The position numbers and the translations under genes were made by a program. 64,000 nucleotides of DNA from Cubamyces lactineus (taxonomy: Eukaryota; Basidiomycota; Agaricomycetes; Polyporales; Polyporaceae), in assembly GCA_022376465.1 (NCBI GenBank), contig JACDTU010000012.1, positions 186,001 to 250,000 of the forward strand. Reading direction: 5' to 3'. Within the stretch, counting starts at the first letter, position 1. The number at the start of each line of letters is the position of its first letter. A model generated the notes under the pieces. That model searched no databases. It was not told the DNA's origin and worked only from the letters and a program-made list of their open reading frames with translations. Below, one piece after another: positions 36,163-48,474 of the stretch.

Positions 36163-37972
36163 ATGACCACCCGAATCCACCTCCCTACCGACGTGATCCA
36201 CGAAATATTGGTGCTGCTGTCCGACTTCTCGACCCTGTCTGCTGCAATTCGAACATCCAAGAGCTTCTACGACACGTTTCAAGCCCGGTCAAAGTTGATC
36301 GTTCGTGCGGTACTCATCAATGTTGTTGGTCCCGCTTTGCCGCAGGCAGCGCGGTTGGAGCAATACAAGCAAAATGTGGCGTCAACAGATGACCCTCGCA
36401 TGCTCACTCTACCAAGCGAAGAGCATTTCCGAGGGCCAAATATCGAAGTGACTAGAGCAACTGCTCTAGCTATGGAGAAGTGTGCAAACGCCGTGCGGAT
36501 ACTCGAAGACTTCTATAGCATCCGGTACGTTGCCGACCTCAGTAGCGTTCTACTATCCTCAACCTGAGGACGCCACAGCTTCAAGGACCGCACCTGTCGT
36601 TCTAGTCGACTTAACCCCGAAGAAACATTGCGTTTTGGAAGAGCAATGTATCGTTACTGGTTATGCTATGAACTCCTCAAGAATGTGGCGTTCACATTCA
36701 GGCCGGACGAGGACGAAGACGAGGATGAAGACGATGAAGATTACTATCAGGCCCCTGGCAATGACGACGAAGAGGAAGGCTTGGACAAGGACCGTAGACT
36801 TACACGCGACGGATTCTTGTCTCAGTTCACAGACATTCCTTCAGAGGAACTGTTCGAAATCCTGGAGATGTGTGCGTTCCTCAAGGATACGGAGACATGG
36901 ATGGGGAAAGTGTACTGGAAGTCCTACTATCCCTATGGTCAGCTGAATACTCAGAATCATGGTCTCGGGGCTTATCTCATCCACGTAGTCCCCACCCCAT
37001 GGACGCCGGTCGATCCGTTGCAGCTCGCGCGGCACATTGAAGCGCACAGGCCACAAGAAGACTACTTCCGTGGCCACAGCGACCATGACCTTATATCCAA
37101 TGCGGCGCGACGTGTGCTCCATCTCCGGAAAGTGCCTGAAGACCGTCTAGCAGCCCCCATTAGAGCTATCGTTACGTCGCCCAACGGATCGCAAGACTGC
37201 TGTATGATCGCATCTCATCTGTCGGCGGTCTGGTGTTGAGTATATGCTTCGTCCAGGCTCACGCTGTCAAGCTGTATGTGGCACAAGCTTGTTCGGGTCA
37301 TCAAGTAAGGACTACCCTTGACGTCGCTTGCGCAAAGACTGATGGGTTGTTCAAGATATGTTCTTGCTCGGGGGATTAATGAGCACCGAGGAGCAGACCG
37401 CTCTTCTCCCTGGTGTGCTATATCGCAATCGCGATGAGATGCGTCTCCTCCGACACCACATCAAGGATCATCAACGCCTCATTCCGACCGAGACCATTGT
37501 CCACGAGATGATGGACATGGATCCGGAAGGCGAAGATGCAGACGGCGAGCACTGGTCCAAAGACGAGTGGTACTGCATGGAGTGCATCAAGCAGCTGTTC
37601 CGGAACCGCTTCATGCTGTGGTGGCGCGAGGCAAAGCGGCAGAGTGAGCCCAATGCACCCCCTTCTCCTTCCCTTCCGCGAGCTCACCATCGTCTGATCG
37701 TGTCGTTCTCCAGGCGGTGCGCCCGCCCAAGATGACTGCTGGTACGTCTCTCTGACCACCACAATCCGATGACGCACTCTGACATCCTCTCTTCTGCAGG
37801 TACGGCTATAATTGTCGCACTATGACTCACAAGTCGGCTCACGCCACGAAGCTCAACGTGAGTGCGAAGTGCAATGCCGCTGGGCCCATGCGGTAAGGTT
37901 TGGCCTGTGCTGATTGGATTTTTATTCAATCGACAGCATCTATGCAAGCCTACGCGCGGCGAGGCCCCGTGA
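36163..37972 (+). CDS. F-box-like protein with acidic run and C-terminal Cys/His motif
   Basis: Best phase-consistent model: exons 36163-36524, 36579-37113, 37164-37201, 37257-37273, 37356-37643, 37714-37741, 37800-37857, 37937-37972, giving 453 residues. The N terminus, LPTDVIHEILVLLSDFSTLSAA, is an F-box-like helix pair, suggesting a Skp1-binding substrate adaptor. A run of about 14 Asp/Glu residues lies near 36705-36745. The C terminus carries C-x5-C followed by H-x3-H-x5-H-x-C (CWYGYNCRT...AHATKLNHLC), a pattern reminiscent of small zinc modules. The 37164-37355 stretch is least certain: a 17-nt exon gives LLTLSSYMFLLGG; an alternative reading frame there would also splice into NMFLLGG. 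The substrate is unknown. Confidence 0.75.
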
Positions 37973-38630
37973 CTGTCTTTGCCGCGAGCCATTGTTTGTG
38001 TGCCGGGCTGCATTCTTGTCCCACCGCCGTGTGGGTCGAAGGCAAGAGTCATCGAGAGGCCGGTGGCGAAGACGAGTGAACACTCTACCAGTGATGCTCC
38101 TCTTCGTCGTGTGATTCCGTGTGATGGACTTTCACTTCGCGCTATGCATGCCGACGGACTGGTTCATACGCATTCCTAGCTTGTTGGACATTGCTGCATT
38201 TAGCACCTTGAATTCGCGTATGCTGTACCCTTCAATCATCTTCTCGTTCTTTGTCTCAAATTACAGCACTATACACGCTGGATTATACGTACGACCTATG
38301 CGATTAATATCGCTCTTACCAATAACCATGGGTGCGGAAGTTGCCCCAGTGTATTGCGTGGTACTCTTTGTCCTGCCGCTTGCTACTCCAGCGATCCCAA
38401 CTTCCAAGTACGACTCAGGCATATGACGGAGAAGCCGGACCGGGACCCCGCAATGAAGCAGAGGTGCCATTACGACGACGGAGCGCTAGCTCTGTTTGCG
38501 ATCGGCCACCGCTTCAAGCTGACTCTCGTTCGTGACTCTGGTGTGCTCAGTGCTAGTGGATCGGCTCTCTATTGAAGCTAAAAGTAAGACGAACGAGCGG
38601 ATGTGATATCTGCTAGTGCTACACAACACC
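37973..38630. other. Intergenic region before AP-3 sigma
   Basis: F-box gene 3' flank and AP-3 sigma promoter. AT-richer than its surroundings at about 38190-38330. No gene seen. Confidence 0.45.
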
Positions 38631-39505
38631 ATGATACACGCGGTGCTCATCTGTACGCGCACCGTCCATTACTCGCATCGCACATCCCGCTCACACCCTG
38701 CTTCCCCTGCTCCGTTACAGTCAACACGTCCGGGGTGCCCCGGCTCACCAAGTTCTACTCGCCGATCGCGCACTCGGCGCAAAAGCTCGTCGAGCGCATC
38801 TTCGCGCTCGTCTCGTCGCGCCAGCCGGGCCTGTGCAACTTCCTCGACGCGCCCGAGCTCGAGACGTTCCTGAAGCCCAAGGACGGCACCGACGACGAGA
38901 AGCTGCGGGTCGTGTACCGCAACTACGCGACGCTCTACTTTGTGTTCGTCGTTGATCATGCGGAGAGCGAGCTGGGCATTCTGGACTTGATCCAGGTGAG
39001 TGTCCGTTCGTGTGGCGCGAGGTGTGAATTGGGTCGATCAGGTGTACCGCCAGGTCTTCGTGGAATCTCTGGATAGTGCGTTCGAAAACGTCTGCGAGCT
39101 CGATCTAGTATTCAACTTTGACGAGGTATGTCTTGCTACGCGTTCAATCCTTGAACCATACATTACTCATGTCCATCCGTAGGCACATCACATTCTCGCA
39201 GAGATCATCCAAGGCGGCCTCGTACTCGAAACGAACGTCACCGAGATCGACCGTGCAGGTACGTACTCCGACCCTTCCTCCACCACGCCAATCCCATCAC
39301 AGCCGAGTATTTCCCGCACACACGCACCGCTCACTCGCCCTCTTCCTGCGCAGTCCAAGAAGCCGCACGCGCCCGGAAAGAATCCTTCGCGTCTGCGAAC
39401 CCGCTCTCCCTAGGGGGCGGCGGCGCGGTCGGCTCTCGCAGTGCCGGTCTGCAGTCCCCCCTCGGCTGGCTCGCTGGCAGGCTCACAGGGGTTGGTGCGA
39501 GGTAG
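38631..39505 (+). CDS. APS3: AP-3 adaptor complex sigma subunit
   Basis: Five exons (38631-38652, 38721-38995, 39054-39125, 39183-39258, 39354-39505) join to 198 residues. The first exon is 22 nt and codes MIHAVLI plus one base. The longin-fold core matches sigma-3: FNTSGVPRLTKFY, YRNYATLYFVFVVD, SELGILDLIQVFVESLD, ENVCELDLVFNFDEAHHILAEIIQGG and LETNVTEI. AP-3 sorts cargo from Golgi/endosome to the vacuole. The FNFDEAHHIL stretch separates it from AP-1/AP-2 sigma. The tail after residue 150 is a variable Ala/Ser/Gly-rich extension. Convergent with MED6. Confidence 0.94.
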
Positions 39506-40035
39506 CCGGGGACGCGGAACCCCTTCAGCTCCCTCTGCGTTCGCTGCGAGAATGCGCGCACACGCGACTCGAGGCGGCTCATGCTATCCTGGGTGCCTGG
39601 GTCCGACCCCGAGGAAATGCCCACGCTCGATAAGGGCATTGCAGTGCCAAAGCCGGGGAATGGGAGCCCTGGGTGCTCGTTCGCTCGCTAGAGGCCGTAC
39701 GTGATGCGATATGCGAAATGCGACTACGGGAACGAGTGGGTCGAGACGACTGGCAGGCGACTGGAATAGGCCGGAATGTATCATACAATATCCTCATACA
39801 TGACTCGACGCCACGAGGGTGGCTCATTGAAGCTATACATAAGTTCAGATCATGTGTATATGGTGAGGGCACGTCTGCCGCGGACATGACCTCGGGTGTC
39901 TCAATAGGGCCCATTCAATGCGACATCGCTGCTTGCACCGCGATCGCCGCCGGCAGAGCTGACCCCGGGGGAAGTTCGCAAATATATCCTGAGTGGTCAT
40001 GATGTTTGCGGGGGTATGGTCGAGGTCCCTTTGCG
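39506..40035. other. Convergent 3' flanks of AP-3 sigma and MED6
   Basis: No gene is supportable in this stretch between two converging genes. Confidence 0.5.
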
Positions 40036-41171
40036 TCAAGGCGCGTAAGATCCGGTATTAATGAAAGTGCCATAATACGAATGCTTACGCTTCTTTTTCT
40101 TCTTTCCCCCTCCTGGTGGACCCTTGACAGGAGGGTCTTGAGGCGTAGGTGCGTTGGACGGACCCTTTGGGGTCCCCACTCTCGGTACGGGTGCCGGTGT
40201 GACGGAGGACCGTCCAGCCGTCGCTGTAAGAGGCGTTTCCGGAACAGGCTCCTCGGAAGGAGCAGCCGGCAATTGAAACGACTCGCGCGCATGAACGGCC
40301 GTGGTCCGCATGGCGTTCAAAAGCAGCATGCTGTTCTGCTGTCGTTTTGTATCTTTGGAGCTTGCAGCCAATCCACGGTCCCCAGGGACGTCCTCGGGTG
40401 GTTCTGCGGCAGGCTCAGACTCGCCCTCGGCAGCACGCTTCTTGCTAGAGGCAGCATCTGAGGGTTCTGCAATCGGCCACACAAAGCCCGTCCGAGGTGT
40501 GTATGCAGGCCTATTCGATCGGAGCGTGTCGAGGGACTTTTGCAATGAGTGTAGGGACGTGAGCTGGATCGGGGTGAGGTGGGTCGGTGCAGTCCGAGGA
40601 CACGTGCACGTACAAGCCTGTTAGAAATCAAGGTGTACACGTCTGGTGATTGGTAGATGCGATTGTTGAGGATGAAGTACACCGCGAGGGGCCGAACTAC
40701 GCCATCGAAAGTCTCAGACAGGTGGGAGAGGGAGACTCACCTCAGGACTCACCTTCATCTGGTGAGAGGCGTTCTCGCTTGTGTATTATAAACAGCGAGG
40801 GTGGCTCGGCATGCACGAGAGCGAATTCGATGCCGGTGAAGCGTCTGAGAACATATCGGGTCAGGGCCGCAGCATGGTGCATAGAGCAATAGATGGACCG
40901 ACTTGAGTTCTTCCGCTTCGTTGACCAATGGAACGCCGGTATGCATTGTCTGCATACGCAGGACCTGGTTGTTGCTCTGCTTGTCGTAGAACATGGACGT
41001 GGTGAAGTAGTCGAACGCGTTCTCGGCAGTGAGCGGGCCATGTGCCTAAGACAGGATGTGTGAGTGCGACGGGTCCTGGGGCGGAGAGAGCGAAACGAGG
41101 ACCTGGATCCACTCGTGCCAGATGAAGAAACGGTGGCTATAGTCGTCAGGTGGGTGCAGGTCGACGTCCAT
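40036..41171 (-). CDS. MED6: Mediator complex subunit 6
   Basis: Five exons (41103-41171, 40903-41045, 40753-40844, 40614-40696, 40036-40563) join in phase to 304 residues. Family motifs: RFFIWHEWIQ near the start, LTAENAFDYFTTSMFYDKQSNN, RFTGIEFALVHAEPPSLFIIHKRERLSP, and VYFILNNRIYQSPDVYTLISNRL. MED6 sits in the head module of Mediator, linking activators to RNA polymerase II. The C-terminal half is Pro/Ala/Ser rich and ends with a Lys-rich cluster (GGGKKKKKRKHSYYG), common in fungal members. The start ATG opens directly into the conserved domain. Very secure. Confidence 0.94.
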
Positions 41172-41491
41172 TTCGCGTTTCTGGTCGTCGAGGACGTCCG
41201 TTGCGGACGACGGTGGTGGTGGACGGGGAGCAAGAAGGGCGAGCCGACGGTGTGGCTGAGCGGCGATTGGCAGCGGGCCGCGCGAACAGGAAGAGGCGCC
41301 TCTCACAGCGAACGGTAACTTTCCCAGTGGGCTCGACCGGCTTGCCCATAGCGAGCAGCTCGTTCTCAATAATCCGTCCGTTACCACTCTCTTGTTCCTA
41401 CCACTCTCCTGGTACTCTCCTCTTCACCGAGTACTTCTGCTCTCCGCCATGTCGTCCCCAGCATGCACTCACCCTGCCCCCGCAATCCCTG

Positions 41492-43800
41492 ATGTCCCTC
41501 CTGGACCATCCAGAGCGCACCGCCATCTACCAATCGCCTCCTCTCAGCCACGCGCCAAGTTGGCGCGCTCGACTGAGCTATAGCTTCAGCAAAGTAGCCC
41601 GTCATGTCACAAAGCACATAGGCGTAGGCATAGTATGCTCCGTCGCGTACTTTGATCCGTGAGTCTAGGTTCATCCATCCTGCTGCGCGCACAACACAAC
41701 GTCATACTCACCGCCGGTATGAAATGTCACAGAGGCAACTGGAGCGTGGATCTCCAGGCCGGCTCCCTGTTTGGGTACAGGCCCATGCTCTTCGTCGTCT
41801 TAATGGCCGGGCTCGGTGCCATGGTCCTACAGGTGAATGCCCAATCGCCCGGGTTGGTGCTCATCCTGACGTCCGGTCCCAGTCCCTTGCCTTCAAATTG
41901 GGCTGCGTTACCGGCCTAGGTGCGCAGGATCGGGCACCAGCCGCTCTATATTCGTATAGCGCTGAGACGTTTGCATCAGATTTGGCCTCACACTGTCGAA
42001 TCCTCCTCCACGACCGGCCGCGGTACAAACGCGTCGTTCGATATGCCATACTCTATCCTCTCTATGCGCTCTCGGAGATTGCAATAGTCAGCACTGACCT
42101 AGCAGAACTCATCGGGTCTGCGATAGGTCTCTGCCTCATCTTCCCCTCTATTCCCCTTTGGGCCGCGGTTCTCATAACTGCTTCCGACGTTCTGATTTTC
42201 CTCGTGCTTGGTGACCCTTCCCGTGGGCGTGGCCGTCCTGTGAAGGTCTTTGAATTCACAGTTATGGCACTGGTGTGTAGTAGAATTACATGGCGTCCGC
42301 TCATCGGGTCTTACGAAACGCTTCCAGGTCGCTGCCGTGTTTATCTGCTTCCTCATCCTGCTCGTAAGGGTGAGCCCAGACTGGGGTGCAACGTTTCTAG
42401 GCTTTATTCCGTCCAAAGGCCTCTTCCAGACGCAACCTGATGCTCTATACACGGGCAAGTGGCGCGATCTATCTTCTCAATGCTGGCATCCAATCACTTA
42501 CTTACAGCCTTCTCTACAGCCGTCGGGATTCTCGGGGCTACCGTAATGCCTCATGCACTCTTCCTTGGTTCGTACCTTGCGACACAAGACCGGATCGCTC
42601 CAGCACCAACTCTCCCCATTCCCGTATCGTCGGAGGCTTCCACGCTCAAAGGAAAAGTCACGGAATGGTTCAAATCCCTCTTTACGATCTCGCGAGCGGA
42701 ACGGATGGCTGCGTCGAGAGAGTATCGCGACAAGTACGGACGTCAGAACAACGAACTAAGCTTTGTCCAGGCCCACCTGTCACATGGGTTGGTGGATGTG
42801 ATTGCGAGTTTGTTGGCCGTTGCTGTGCCAATCAATTCTGCGTATGTCGCATTGTCGAATCTGGATATCGCGTCTGCGGCCTCATGCGTCCCGCGACAGC
42901 ATCCTTGTCATTGCGTCCGCGGTGTTCTTCAAAGATGGATCATCAGGTGCCGCTGCACCTGCGGGCCTCTTCGACGCACACGATCTGATCAAGGCGCACA
43001 TCGGCAAAGGTGTGATTGGGCTGCCTTTGTTTATCGCATCCGTTGCTTTTTGACTGATGAGATCACGTACATCTAGCTGCTGCCTTCATTTTCGCTCTTG
43101 CATTGCTCTGCGCAGGCCAGACCGCGAGCATCACCGCGACCCTCGCCGGTCAAATCGTCTCCGAAGGGTTCCTCGAATGGCGGGTCTCCGTAAGTAGCAC
43201 GTCCGGTCCAATCCCACGCACGCGTTCCTCATTGCACGCGCTACATCTTCACAGCCGTTCCTGCGACGCATTATCACGCGTCTCATTGGCCTGATTCCGT
43301 CCGTCGTGGTTGCCATCGCGGTCGGAAAGCGGGGCATCGACACCCTCCTCGTCGCTTCGCAGGTCGCGCTGGCAATCGTGCTCCCTTTTGTCGCGGCGCC
43401 TCTGATATTGCTGACGTCGTCTAAATCTGTCATGTCCGTGAGACGAGGCCCTCCTGCTGCGCAGGGCTCTGCCGCCCTTGTCGACGAACTGTCGACGCCA
43501 CTCCCAGCTGTACCGCCGGCTCTCCCGATATCGGATCGCATCGAGCAGGGTCCGCATCTAGAAGCGGCGGCAACCTTCCCCATCGACGAAGACGAGAAGG
43601 ACGCCACAGCCGCCGTAGACAAAGACGAGCCCCCGCCGCACGATCATTCGGAGGACGTGTCGGTGGCGGAGGTGGAGGATGGCTGCATCTCATTCGCGAA
43701 TCACTGGCTGGTGACCGCCATCTCGTCTCTCATATTCCTCATCATTCTAGCGGCGAATGTTTACGCCATCGTGATGTTAGCTCTGGGAAAGGGAAGTTGA
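41492..43800 (+). CDS. NRAMP-family metal ion transporter (Smf type)
   Basis: Spliced, this codes a polytopic membrane protein. TM1 carries the metal-binding DPGNW, split across exons at 41658/41733 (GAT CC|A GGC AAC TGG). TM6 carries MPHALFLGS. Also seen: LAELIGSAIGLCLIF (TM3), GHGLVDVIAS-like segments and ASITATLAGQIVSEGF. NRAMP proteins import Mn2+, Fe2+ and related divalent cations with protons, at plasma or vacuolar/endosomal membranes. The loop before TM7 is long and basic; the region after TM10 has an acidic, Pro-rich insert (about 43490-43680) before a final TM. The start ATG 41492 lies in frame with the cytoplasmic N terminus. Exon edges between 41840 and 43280 are only roughly placed. 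Confidence 0.9.
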
Positions 43801-43936
43801 TATCGCTAGACAATTGTATAGTAGAATTTGTATTCTTCCCTGCCGAGACGGACAAAATGAATTTGCTCACACTGTCGAGGATCGCATGAAAGGACCTCCG
43901 ACAGCTGCAACCCTGAACGAATGACGTGCAAGGACG

Positions 43937-43941
43937 AAAAA
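43937..43941 (-). terminator. Pol III terminator of tRNA-Lys copy 1
   Basis: Five consecutive T on the minus strand, six bases after the tRNA 3' end. Confidence 0.7.
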
Positions 43942-43947
43942 GATACT

Positions 43948-44031
43948 AGCCCACCGCGAGGGTCGAACTCGCAGCCTTCAGATCACCCGCTAGTAAGAGT
44001 CTGACGCTCTATCCGATTGAGCTAGGCGGGC
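43948..44031 (-). tRNA. tRNA-Lys(CTT) with short intron
   Basis: The minus strand folds as a tRNA: acceptor GCCCGCC with GGTGGGC, D-arm AGCTCAATCGGATAGAGC, T-arm GCGAGTTCGACCCTCGC. The anticodon loop is CTCTTA|A with anticodon CTT, interrupted after position 37 by a 10-nt intron (CTAGCGGGTG, exact edges ambiguous by a base or two). A run of five T follows on the minus strand (43937-43941), a Pol III terminator. Total 84 nt. An identical copy lies at 58227-58310. Confidence 0.92.
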
Positions 44032-44199
44032 GACGCAGGGTATCGCACAAGTAACCTCATGATCCGCAAAACCCTTGTAGCAGGAATTCAACTAAGCTAT
44101 TACATGTACAGACTAAAGCGTGACACATGTGTTCAGGTTGCCGCCGCCGCATGCCTGACAGCGTACATACATGCGCACAGCGTGCGTGGTAGTAGTGTA

Positions 44200-46679
44200 C
44201 TACAGTGGGACAAAAGCTACTGCCAACACGCAAGCGATGAAAGCCCAGAAGGACGTTGAAATCAACGCTGAAGAATTGGGCTGCGTCGAAGTTGGATCGG
44301 CCGCAGCGCCACCCGTCTTACTCCCCATACCGCCAGGCTGGAAGGCGGTAGGCGAAAGTGAATTGTTGCTCATGATCTGCGAGAACATTTGAAACGCGGC
44401 CTCGCCTACGGCCAGCGACCCATGCGTGTACGCGGGAACTTCATGGCCCCTGTTAGAACACCGCGTGGTCAGCGATTACTCAGAGGATGCGAGGATCGGT
44501 CGGTAGCGACGGGAACTCACGCTCCAAAGATGCGGACGTAGGAGAAGGTGCCGGCATTCTTGTAGAGCCCGGCGGGCTGCCCTTGCACGGTGAAGTTGGC
44601 GAACTCTTGCTTGGCGAACTCGCTGCTGAACTTTGTCTGCAGTGCATTGACCTGGTTATAGGATGAATTAATGGGTTCGGAGGATCGATGTATGCGTGCA
44701 AGACACCTACCATAGACTCTACGCCGTGGAAGTTGAGGATATAGTCCTAGCGAGAAGTAAGTTCGGAGATGACAATATCAGGCGATAGGGCATACCGCGT
44801 CGCCGTCGTAGATGATCGTCCGCACGTCGGCGTCGATCACCTTCTCGAGCAAGGGACGTGAGTTCCGCATCCAGTCGCCTGTAGCCGCAAAATTGAAGTA
44901 CACGTCGTCGCTAGTCATCTGCCAGACCGACTCGGCTCCAATTTTGGCCATCAACGACGAGTCCATGAGGTAAGGAGTGATGTCAGGAGGGTACGCGTCC
45001 GGCCTCTTGCTGAGAACGTAATACTCGTCGTACGGACCAAGAGGCGTCGTCAGCACCTCGTTGTTGCAGAAGTCTTGAGCATCTGAACAGACATCATCGG
45101 AGCCACCGTTGTAGCAGCTCGTGATCTGCATCGAAAAGCGATCAGTACAAATGGTGTCATGTGCGTAGCACTTCGCCCTTTACCATGTCCTTGCACCCTC
45201 CAGTCTTGTTCCATGCCTGAATAGCGGTCTGCAATTCGGAGTCGGGCACCAATGGATAGTAACTGCGGGATGTTGCTTCAACATCGTCATCATGAGCTCG
45301 GTTCGGGATAAGCGGACTCACGGATTCGAGGCTGAATAGGATAGATAACCCGGATATTGCATAAGAGGGTCCTAAGTAGCAGCGCAGCATCCTATCAGTT
45401 TGCCATGGACGATGTTATTCAACAGAAATGTGCCTCACGCACCGTGAGACCGTCTCCTACGCCTAAGAATTTCAGGTTTATTTTGGTGCCGTTGACGGTA
45501 CCATTGGCGATGCCCGCGTTCTGGTCCAGAATGTAACTGATTAACGGAGTTCAGTTCGTGCCGCAACAACAAACAAATATATCATGCTTACGAAGCGATT
45601 GTAGGGCCATAGTGACCTCCGTAGCTGTATCAAATCTCGGTAAGCAAGTTGTGCAGTGATCATCACGGTGAGACAGCGATACTGACGACTCGGTCCAGAG
45701 GGCGAAATCCGCCTTCTGGTACTTGGAGAACTTGGGGTCCGCGAGGAACATCTGCAAGAACTACAAAGCAATATCTTAGCACATGGCCGTGGGCGGCTCT
45801 AGCTCACCCCGTCACGATGGCACTTCGAGGAGCATGCGGACTTGGGGCGGTCACTCGCGCACCTTCCAAACGTCTTCTGCAGCCTCTTGGGAAGTGCCCA
45901 CACTGGTAGTGCCGTGGGAGAACCCTGTGCCCACCGGCTGATCCAGGTACAGCCTACAGGGAAAGGTCAATAGTCAGGGCACAGGGCCAGCCAAATTCAG
46001 TGAGCTGTTGGCCTACATGTTGGATACGTTGTTCCATGAGTACGGGTTATACGTGACGCTGGAGCTGTCGTTTGTTATCCTGCATGGTCCGTTCTCTTGG
46101 AACAACCCTATCATGGATGAACTGCCCGGCTGTCGGAAGGGTCAAAGTTCAAATCTTCCCTCCTCACAGCCGCACTGCCGCACTGGCCAGAACGAGAATC
46201 AACTTACGCCGCCGTTCAGCCATAGGGTCAGAGGGGCTGAGTCTGAGTTGTTCCGAGAGGCAAAGAACCAGAACCTAGATCAACAGAAGCGGCCGGGGAC
46301 GGCCGCCCGACGTCAGCACGATGCAGAAGGGAGAATGGGGACGAAGATGCGAGGGTTAGCATGAAACACAGAGCTGTCAGAAGGCTTACCAAAGGCTCTC
46401 AGTGTCGGTCAAGTCGCCATAGCCGGAAGCCTGGTACACCCCGGGAGTGGTCTCGCACACCCCACTGTTCTCTACGACCCGAAGCTTCCCGGGGGTGGTA
46501 GTTACGCCCGCACTGCCGTCAGTAGCGGCCAGAACGCCGCTCTTGAGTCGCGTACGCGTCGCAGGATCTGGTCGGCCGCCAATGACGCCATCATAGGTCG
46601 GCACTTGACCAGCAAGCACCTGTGTGACGGCGGGCAAAATGCCCGTAAATATGGCCCAGACGGGCGCGTGCGCGAGCAT
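44200..46679 (-). CDS. Serine carboxypeptidase (S10 family), secreted or GPI-anchored
   Basis: Many exons on the minus strand. The product has a signal peptide ([18 protein letters not shown]), the oxyanion segment [14 protein letters not shown], the catalytic serine in [10 protein letters not shown] (the Ser codon is itself split, TC|C, by the intron at about 45630-45690), the catalytic Asp in [15 protein letters not shown], and the catalytic His in GAGHEVPA. It removes C-terminal amino acids at acid pH, in the vacuole or outside the cell. The C terminus is Ser/Thr rich and ends with a hydrophobic helix ([17 protein letters not shown]) with no basic residues after it, suggesting GPI anchoring to wall or membrane. 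ATG 46679 opens the signal peptide. Exon edges were not all fixed. Confidence 0.9.
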
Positions 46680-48474
46680 GTGCGCCGACGCAACGATAGG
46701 GGAGAATGAACAGAGAAGGGATGTACACTAGTAATGTGTGATCTGCTGTCCGCTCGCCAAGATCAAAAAGAGGCGCGGGGTGCGGGCGAGTGAGAAGGAG
46801 AGAATACTGGGGAAGGAGTGTGGATAGGCGGTAGGTTGAACTTAGTGGCAGCCAGGGGAAGGGGCGTGAGTGGGCCATCAGCAGAGGATGGCTATGCTGT
46901 TGATACGGACTTCCATATTGGGACCCGATCGCGATCATCTGTGGCTACTTTGCCCGTGGCTGCAGGCTGCAGGCTGCTCGCGCTCCAGCACAAGCTTAGC
47001 TTGAGGTTCCAACAACAATTCTGATTTATTCCCACTCATTCAGTCAAACATCACGCATCTCTCTCTAAGTCCGCCTTCGCCATGACTTGTCCCATCACGA
47101 AGACCATGGGATAAGGGACCGTCGCCAACCTACGCTTCCGAAGGCCTCAGGCGGGCATGAATGATGACTCGATAGGGCTATAGCGCCCGACATGGTGAGC
47201 CGGATGGCATGCGGTGCGCACGATGGCGCCCTGGGAAACACGGACAGCACTGCACCTCGGGCGGTCCTGTCACCTTCGGGTTCTTACTGACGCAGAAATC
47301 TGCTGGCTTGCACCAGATTCGACGCCGCATTGCTATAGCAGAACCACGTATATCAATAGGTCGGCTTCGGTCCCTCCTCGTTTCATTGTGCGTTACGGGT
47401 GAAGATGGACTCGACGCGAGGCCGCCTTTGGCCGCCAAGAAACAGTCTTCTTCGCGGTGAACAGTGGTGACTCCATGCTGGGCAAGTAAGCTCTCTGTCG
47501 TTTCATGGCTCTGATTCATGCCGTTTTGCCGGGCTTGCTTCGTGCGTGTCCTTGAACTCAGACCATTGTGGAGCTGACGTTGTAGTTGAAAGAACAACTT
47601 CAAGCGTGTCGTTCCTGGTTCTTCGGAGCAAGAGAGGAATGCCACGTCAGGGGTCGTTCCGTAAACACCACGTCCCGGTCATCTCGGAAGGTCCGATAAT
47701 TCTCGGAAGGAGCACGATTGTGTTGCCACACGGGCCGCACATTCGCTCTCGTGACGGCCCAGCGCGATTCCCGCGAGGCTCGAGGTATACGTACGCGCGC
47801 CGCATACTTGGTCTGGCTGTAGACGTCCGCTGAAGGCCTTGCCAGAGGCGCACTTCTTCCGTTCGCCGGCCACGAGGTGGTGGCATGGAGACGCCGCTGG
47901 CTGCAAAGTGCACTGACGTCGGTGAGAGAGTCCGCTCCCTGCGGGCCCTCGACTGAGCCTATTCCATTCTGATACCATGGAAACGAGCTGTCTAACTGAG
48001 AACGGTCAGCTCTGGGCCGGGACGACCCAACAGCAGCGCACGAATCAGTCTTCGTACCTGCCTCTTTTTTGACGGAACAAGCGATGGACGACAGAAGACA
48101 GATGCACAACACTCACTGGGCGAGGTGGAGGCGCGAGAGCCGCGTTCGTCATTGGAACCAGTCGATTCCGGGACGAGAACGCCCTGATGCCCCTATCCTG
48201 TCATGGCTGCATCGTACGTACATACGTCCACCTTGTTGCCCAATGTGACTGCAGTCTGCCACAAACCGCGCCATTGACAGATCCCGGCAAGAGGGCAAGG
48301 TCCGGGCGCGAAGTGGCCAGCCTCGAAGTACGATGGAGCCAAACGTCTGGATCGCCACCATCGTATACGGCATGTTGGTCATGTTGCCCTTCGAGTGGAA
48401 GCAATGCGTTGGCCTTGCCCAACGCATCCAGGCGATGAACTTCGCAGCGTATAGGATGCTTCGCATATGATGAA
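46680..48474. other. Intergenic region, no supportable gene
   Basis: Carboxypeptidase promoter on the left. Open frames of up to 170 codons occur on the minus strand (about 47600-48110 and 48149-48466) but resemble no family and lack a consistent splice chain. Confidence 0.4.
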
